Source of the DNA: Eumeta japonica | Taxonomy: Eukaryota > Arthropoda > Insecta > Lepidoptera > Psychidae | Reading direction: 5' to 3' | DNA: 64,000 bases | Assembly: GCA_005406025.1 (NCBI GenBank) | Contig: BGZK01000185.1 | Coordinates: forward strand, 434,001 to 498,000 | Part shown: piece by piece, positions 60,250-64,000 of the stretch | Numbering within the stretch: position 1 is the stretch's first letter | Layout: the number at the start of each line of letters is the position of its first letter | Made by a program: the position numbers and the translations under genes | Notes under the pieces: model-generated | What the model was told of the DNA's origin: nothing | Databases searched by the model: none | What the model saw: only the letters and a program-made list of their open reading frames with translations

Positions 60250-60690
60250 ACGCAACTTCCATCCACGACGGCCGGAAACGAGACGTCATCCAATACAGCA
60301 TCGGAAGGATCCGACTCGACGAATTGTCTATTCGCGTTTGATATGCAAAAACTTATTTCATGTCGGCTGCCTGTGGAATTTATAGCACAGCAGTAAAGCG
60401 ATATGAACCATGAAAAAGTTTAGCAATATCCGAGCGGCTGTGCGATATAGAGAAATACGGAGTGATCGATGGCGGCCGGAAGCCGCGGTGCGTGTCCCGC
60501 CGCCGGCGCGCGCGCCGCGCGAACGGCGGGTGATATGGTACGTTCTGCCAACTTAAATTAACAAAACAAAACCGATACAAATTACGCACGCCGTCCGATG
60601 TGCGTAATGCGTGTCGGTTTTGTTTTGGACTGCGCCTTAAAATAATCGTCCTCGATGGATCCTTAATCAGTTTCCAATTTGCACTGCGCT
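60250..60690. promoter_or_regulatory. CpG-rich patch containing a pre-miRNA-like hairpin
   Basis: GC-rich core CCCGCCGCCGGCGCGCGCGC at 60496-60515, surrounded by moderately CpG-rich sequence (GACGGCCGGAAACGAGACG, ATGTCGGCTGCCTGTGG). No coding signal. The adjacent hairpin at 60562-60627 raises the possibility that the patch is the promoter of a small non-coding RNA (inference). Confidence 0.35.
60562..60627 (+). ncRNA. Candidate small-RNA precursor hairpin
   Basis: 28-nt arms at 60562-60589 and 60600-60627 pair with one G-U wobble and one 2-nt mismatch; the loop is GCCGTCCGAT (60590-60599). The 3' arm begins GTGCGTAATGCGTGTCGG. Stem length, internal mismatch and loop size are compatible with a pre-miRNA, but I recognise no known miRNA seed and the flanks show little further pairing. 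The strand is assumed. Confidence 0.35.
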
Positions 60691-63587
60691 GGCGTGACGG
60701 ACTTCCAAGATATAAGCCCCCAATATGAAATAAAAATATTTTGTGGGAGGTTATAAATCAATGTTAGGGTATTTAAAACCTGACATAACAATTGAAATTT
60801 TAATATATATAGTATCAACAATCAAATGTAACTATGTGACTCTTATGACTTATTTAAAATTTGATTAAGGATTTTAAATGGGCATTTTGGTTATTTTTAG
60901 TTAGAAAATTGTCCGCGTGGTTTGAGGGATTTAGTGAGTTTTAGTTCTCTGAGGACAGGTTGTTAAGTTCATTAATGATAAGACTTTGATCATAGATCTT
61001 ATTATTAAACTAAATTATTAACAATTTATCGAGAATGGTTTCACGTTCATGCAGGACTTAGCTTGGTTGTGTAATAGAAGAGCAGCGAGCGAATGGTCTT
61101 CGTGTTGATTCCAAATTAAATGTATCGAGTTCGAGTTCAACAGGCGAATTAATATTGTTTGCTCCACTTCAAGCCGTGGGTCGCGGATGTTTAAGCCGTG
61201 TTACCGATGACGGTCGTGAACAGTCCCCGATATGAACCCATGTCAGCACAGTGGGCTTAAATTTCAATCAATCACTTCAATCTTAAATTGAATCGAGGGA
61301 GCTGTAGCCTTTCCATAAAGCGAAAAAAACTTAAGACCGTGTAATGGTGAAAAATACGGGTGCTCTAGACCAGGTAGTTACTTGTAAGTTAGAAGTTTTT
61401 GTGACTAACATTTAGTCAAAAATCAGCTTATCACAATTCTTATGAGTTCACAAGACCTATACAGAAGAATTGGTAAGGCATTCTATACAACGTATAAAAA
61501 ATACATGTTTTACATGTTTAATTAACTTTATTTACAGATAATTGTTTTTAACAAGTCTTTATAAATTACACTATAAAATCAAATTAACGTTTATAAATTT
61601 GGACATATTTTAAGAAAACATCCTATTTTGAAAGAGTTCTTGAAAACATAGCATAAGTGTTTTTTTTAAATTTAAGCTAGTCACCATTAAATCATTCCTA
61701 CCTAGTGTAATGATTAGGAGAAAGAGAAAAAGTATTTGAATCGCGTCTTAGTTAATTTTTAATTTACGTTATTAAGTCGTTCTGTGATTAATTAATCTAC
61801 GTAACGACATTATTTAACGGATTATCATAAAGTTCTTTCAATTACTACCACCTGCCTCTTTTTCTGTGTGCCCGCACCACTATCTGCTCTACAATAATCA
61901 TTCGGCGTCTCACACAAGAGAAAATCAACTAAGAGAATTCAATAACGGAATAGACACGTTGTTTGATAAACTATAAAATATAGCATCACCAGTATGCGAC
62001 ACGAACGTATAACGTGACAGCCCACAGTTAAAAGCCCGATACACGAACAAATTCGATTCGGTGGGAAATTCGAATGAGCATCAACGCTCATACAATATTA
62101 ACAAGCATGCGCGAGAGTTGACGGATCGACTTTCGTTGAAGGCTATCTGTAGAAGCGAATCGGTGAACCCGGGCGGTCGAGTTGTGTGGTTGATGGATGT
62201 CGAACGGAAGCCGTGGTGCGTGCCGCGCGTTCGTATTCACGAATGGAGCGTATGTGGAAGTGCTGTTTCCCGAGTTTAGATTGAAGTTTTGCTGATCTGT
62301 GTCGGTTTGTAAAGTTGCTTCATTGCGTCATATCTTGAAGAACCTAGAATACGTTCAATGATCTGCTTCTTTCTATCGGTTTCTGTATTTGTCATCTTTA
62401 GAGTCTACATAAGACCCTAAAAATATTTTTTTCCTGTACATGATTTAGCTCTGGATTTTTAAATATCTGTAACTTTCAATATCGATAGTTAATATTTAGT
62501 TCTTGCTTTTCTTTAAATTGTTATCAAGGTTTCATGATCAATTTAGACAAATCAATCTTATGTAGATCCGATCCCATTCTATATATCGTTTGTGCGGAAT
62601 GAATTTGAATTAACGCAAATTTAAAACGTTAAAATAATCGCAACTAACACGAAAATGTGAATTGCCCACAACAAAAAAGGAAACATGTTGCCACTGTGAA
62701 CAAAATGATTGACCTGGAAATTCTTATATTTTAAGCAGTAAATATTGTTACGTAAAATGTAAGGATTGTTCGAAAGTGCGATAAAATCAAAAGTTATGCA
62801 TTTTGAAAGTTTCTAGTTTAATATTTATTATTTTTTAATTATGTATTTAGAAATAAAATAACGACCTATATTGTATCATATAAATAAACTACACTAAACA
62901 TAGGTAATCTTGTATGCAATGCAATAGAAAGACCTTCTTTGTTGAAAAATTTTTGTTAAGCAGTTAACAGTTTGTTAATAATTCTTAAGAATAACAACAA
63001 TTCTAAAATATTTTTTTAATTGAAATGAATCATCCTATTACCGTACGAGACGATTGCAACGATAGAGTTATTAGACAGTACAGGCCGCCATAGAACTGTG
63101 CCTTATTACAGAGAATCAGGCGCATACCGTACCAGGCAGTCTAGCGACGGTTTATGCAAACCAAAGATCTATTTGCAGGATTGAACAGAGGTGGCATATC
63201 AATGCCTCTATCAATCAGAAATACATATGTATGAAGCTAAGCCACATGCACGAGCAACGCTTATCGGAATGATTTTGATTATCTTGAAACAGACTTAAGC
63301 TTTGCGGTATAAATGGTGAACCCAAAAGTATTAGTCGACTTCTGCATCCACCGGCCTAACTTTATGTTATAATTTCTAAATACTTTTATAAGTTGTTCAG
63401 TGTGAATATGTAATGACAAAAAAATGAGTTGCTACTTTTATTATTCAAGGAAATTATTATAAAATGATAATTCAATGCGAAAATCCCCCTTGCTTTGGAA
63501 CGAAACTTAGTTGAAGATTTCCGTTTCAAAGAAACAAAAATTCAGTACATAATTCAATATTAAGTAAAAATACAATGTACTGAAATG
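60691..63587. other. Intergenic sequence with a CpG-rich patch at 62020-62260
   Basis: No gene recognised. The patch contains ACCCGGGCGGTCGAGTTGTG and GGAAGCCGTGGTGCGTGCCG. A 72-codon + frame across it (62061-62279) lacks any domain. Confidence 0.45.
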
Positions 63588-63860
63588 AGCAGTGATGATA
63601 GAACGGTCTACAGATCACTTTTGACTTATAAAGTACCAGGTTCGATTTTTGACCACGAGCGATCGGGAAATAAAACTCAAGTCAAACTGAAGGAATTGAT
63701 CTGTGCTTCGGAAAGCACACTAGACCTTGGGGTGGGACACTAATGGCATCGGTGATAACGGCTGTGGCAACGCCCAACCCGCAGTGAACCACTACGGAAC
63801 GATTAAGTTCCATTTCTCTATCATTTTTAAATAGCGAAGATTAGATTATGAGAGCGGTGT
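63588..63860 (+). repeat. tRNA-derived SINE-like repeat (plus orientation)
   Basis: Starts AGCAGTGATGATAGAACGG (A-box region, diverged) with a B-box-like CAGGTTCGATTTTTG at 63637-63651. The body carries CTTCGGAAAGCACACTAGAC and GCAACGCCCAACCCGCAGTG, both recalled as parts of lepidopteran interspersed repeats. Diverged copy. Confidence 0.55.
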
Positions 63861-64000
63861 CTGCCTTTGTAAGGAGGATTAATAACCTTAAACATCCCTA
63901 AAATGCAACCGGCAAGGTGCATCGAGAACCAGGCACGAGGAAAAAATTGCAGACATTTTGTATGCGAAATGTGCTAGGTATAATTGTCATATATTTATTT

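Noticed and set aside
1..64000. tRNA genes
   Set aside because: All A/B-box pairs found lie in diverged SINE-like repeats and none folds into a full cloverleaf by inspection.

Overview
The window looks like a stretch of lepidopteran (moth or butterfly) nuclear genome. It is strongly AT-rich, has GT..AG introns, and is littered with tRNA-derived SINEs, decayed non-LTR retrotransposons, a mariner relic and dispersed repeats of types common in Lepidoptera (the AACCGACTTCAAAA repeat and the GGCCAAGTGCGAGTC-type repeat). No bacterial-style operon, tRNA gene, rRNA gene or CRISPR array is visible.

One host gene is clear: a complete neuroligin on the + strand. Ten coding exons lie between 8281 and 34825. 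All have canonical splice sites, the phases join without a break, and the coding length is 3027 nt (1008 residues plus stop). The protein has a hydrophobic signal segment after an unusually long N-terminal stretch, a cholinesterase-like extracellular domain whose nucleophile position is Gly304, one transmembrane helix near residues 796-826, and a 182-residue cytoplasmic tail. Intron 2 is 13.2 kb; the other introns range from 0.16 to 2.7 kb.

Region 1-8117 is upstream sequence. It contains three nearly identical copies of an unnamed ~465-bp element; two of them form a 1.1-kb head-to-head palindrome. Region 34826-64000 has no host gene I can support. At 36-40 kb an old minus-strand LINE is split by a ~1.07-kb DNA element bounded by a CRE-containing inverted repeat. 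That element carries two inward-facing first exons: a broken THAP zinc finger on + and an intact short exon on -, which I tentatively recognise as the N-terminus of an insect transposon-associated YqaJ/SWIM-type protein family. This two-gene element is the best candidate here for something poorly described.

Further 3' are an additional LINE tail, SINEs, and a mariner pseudogene. CpG-rich patches of a few hundred bases stand out from the AT-rich background and are plausible cis-regulatory elements. One of them contains a 28-bp pre-miRNA-like hairpin (60562-60627). A second, perfect 30-bp hairpin lies in neuroligin intron 1. All annotation is from reading the sequence; family assignments rest on recalled motifs and not on database searches.
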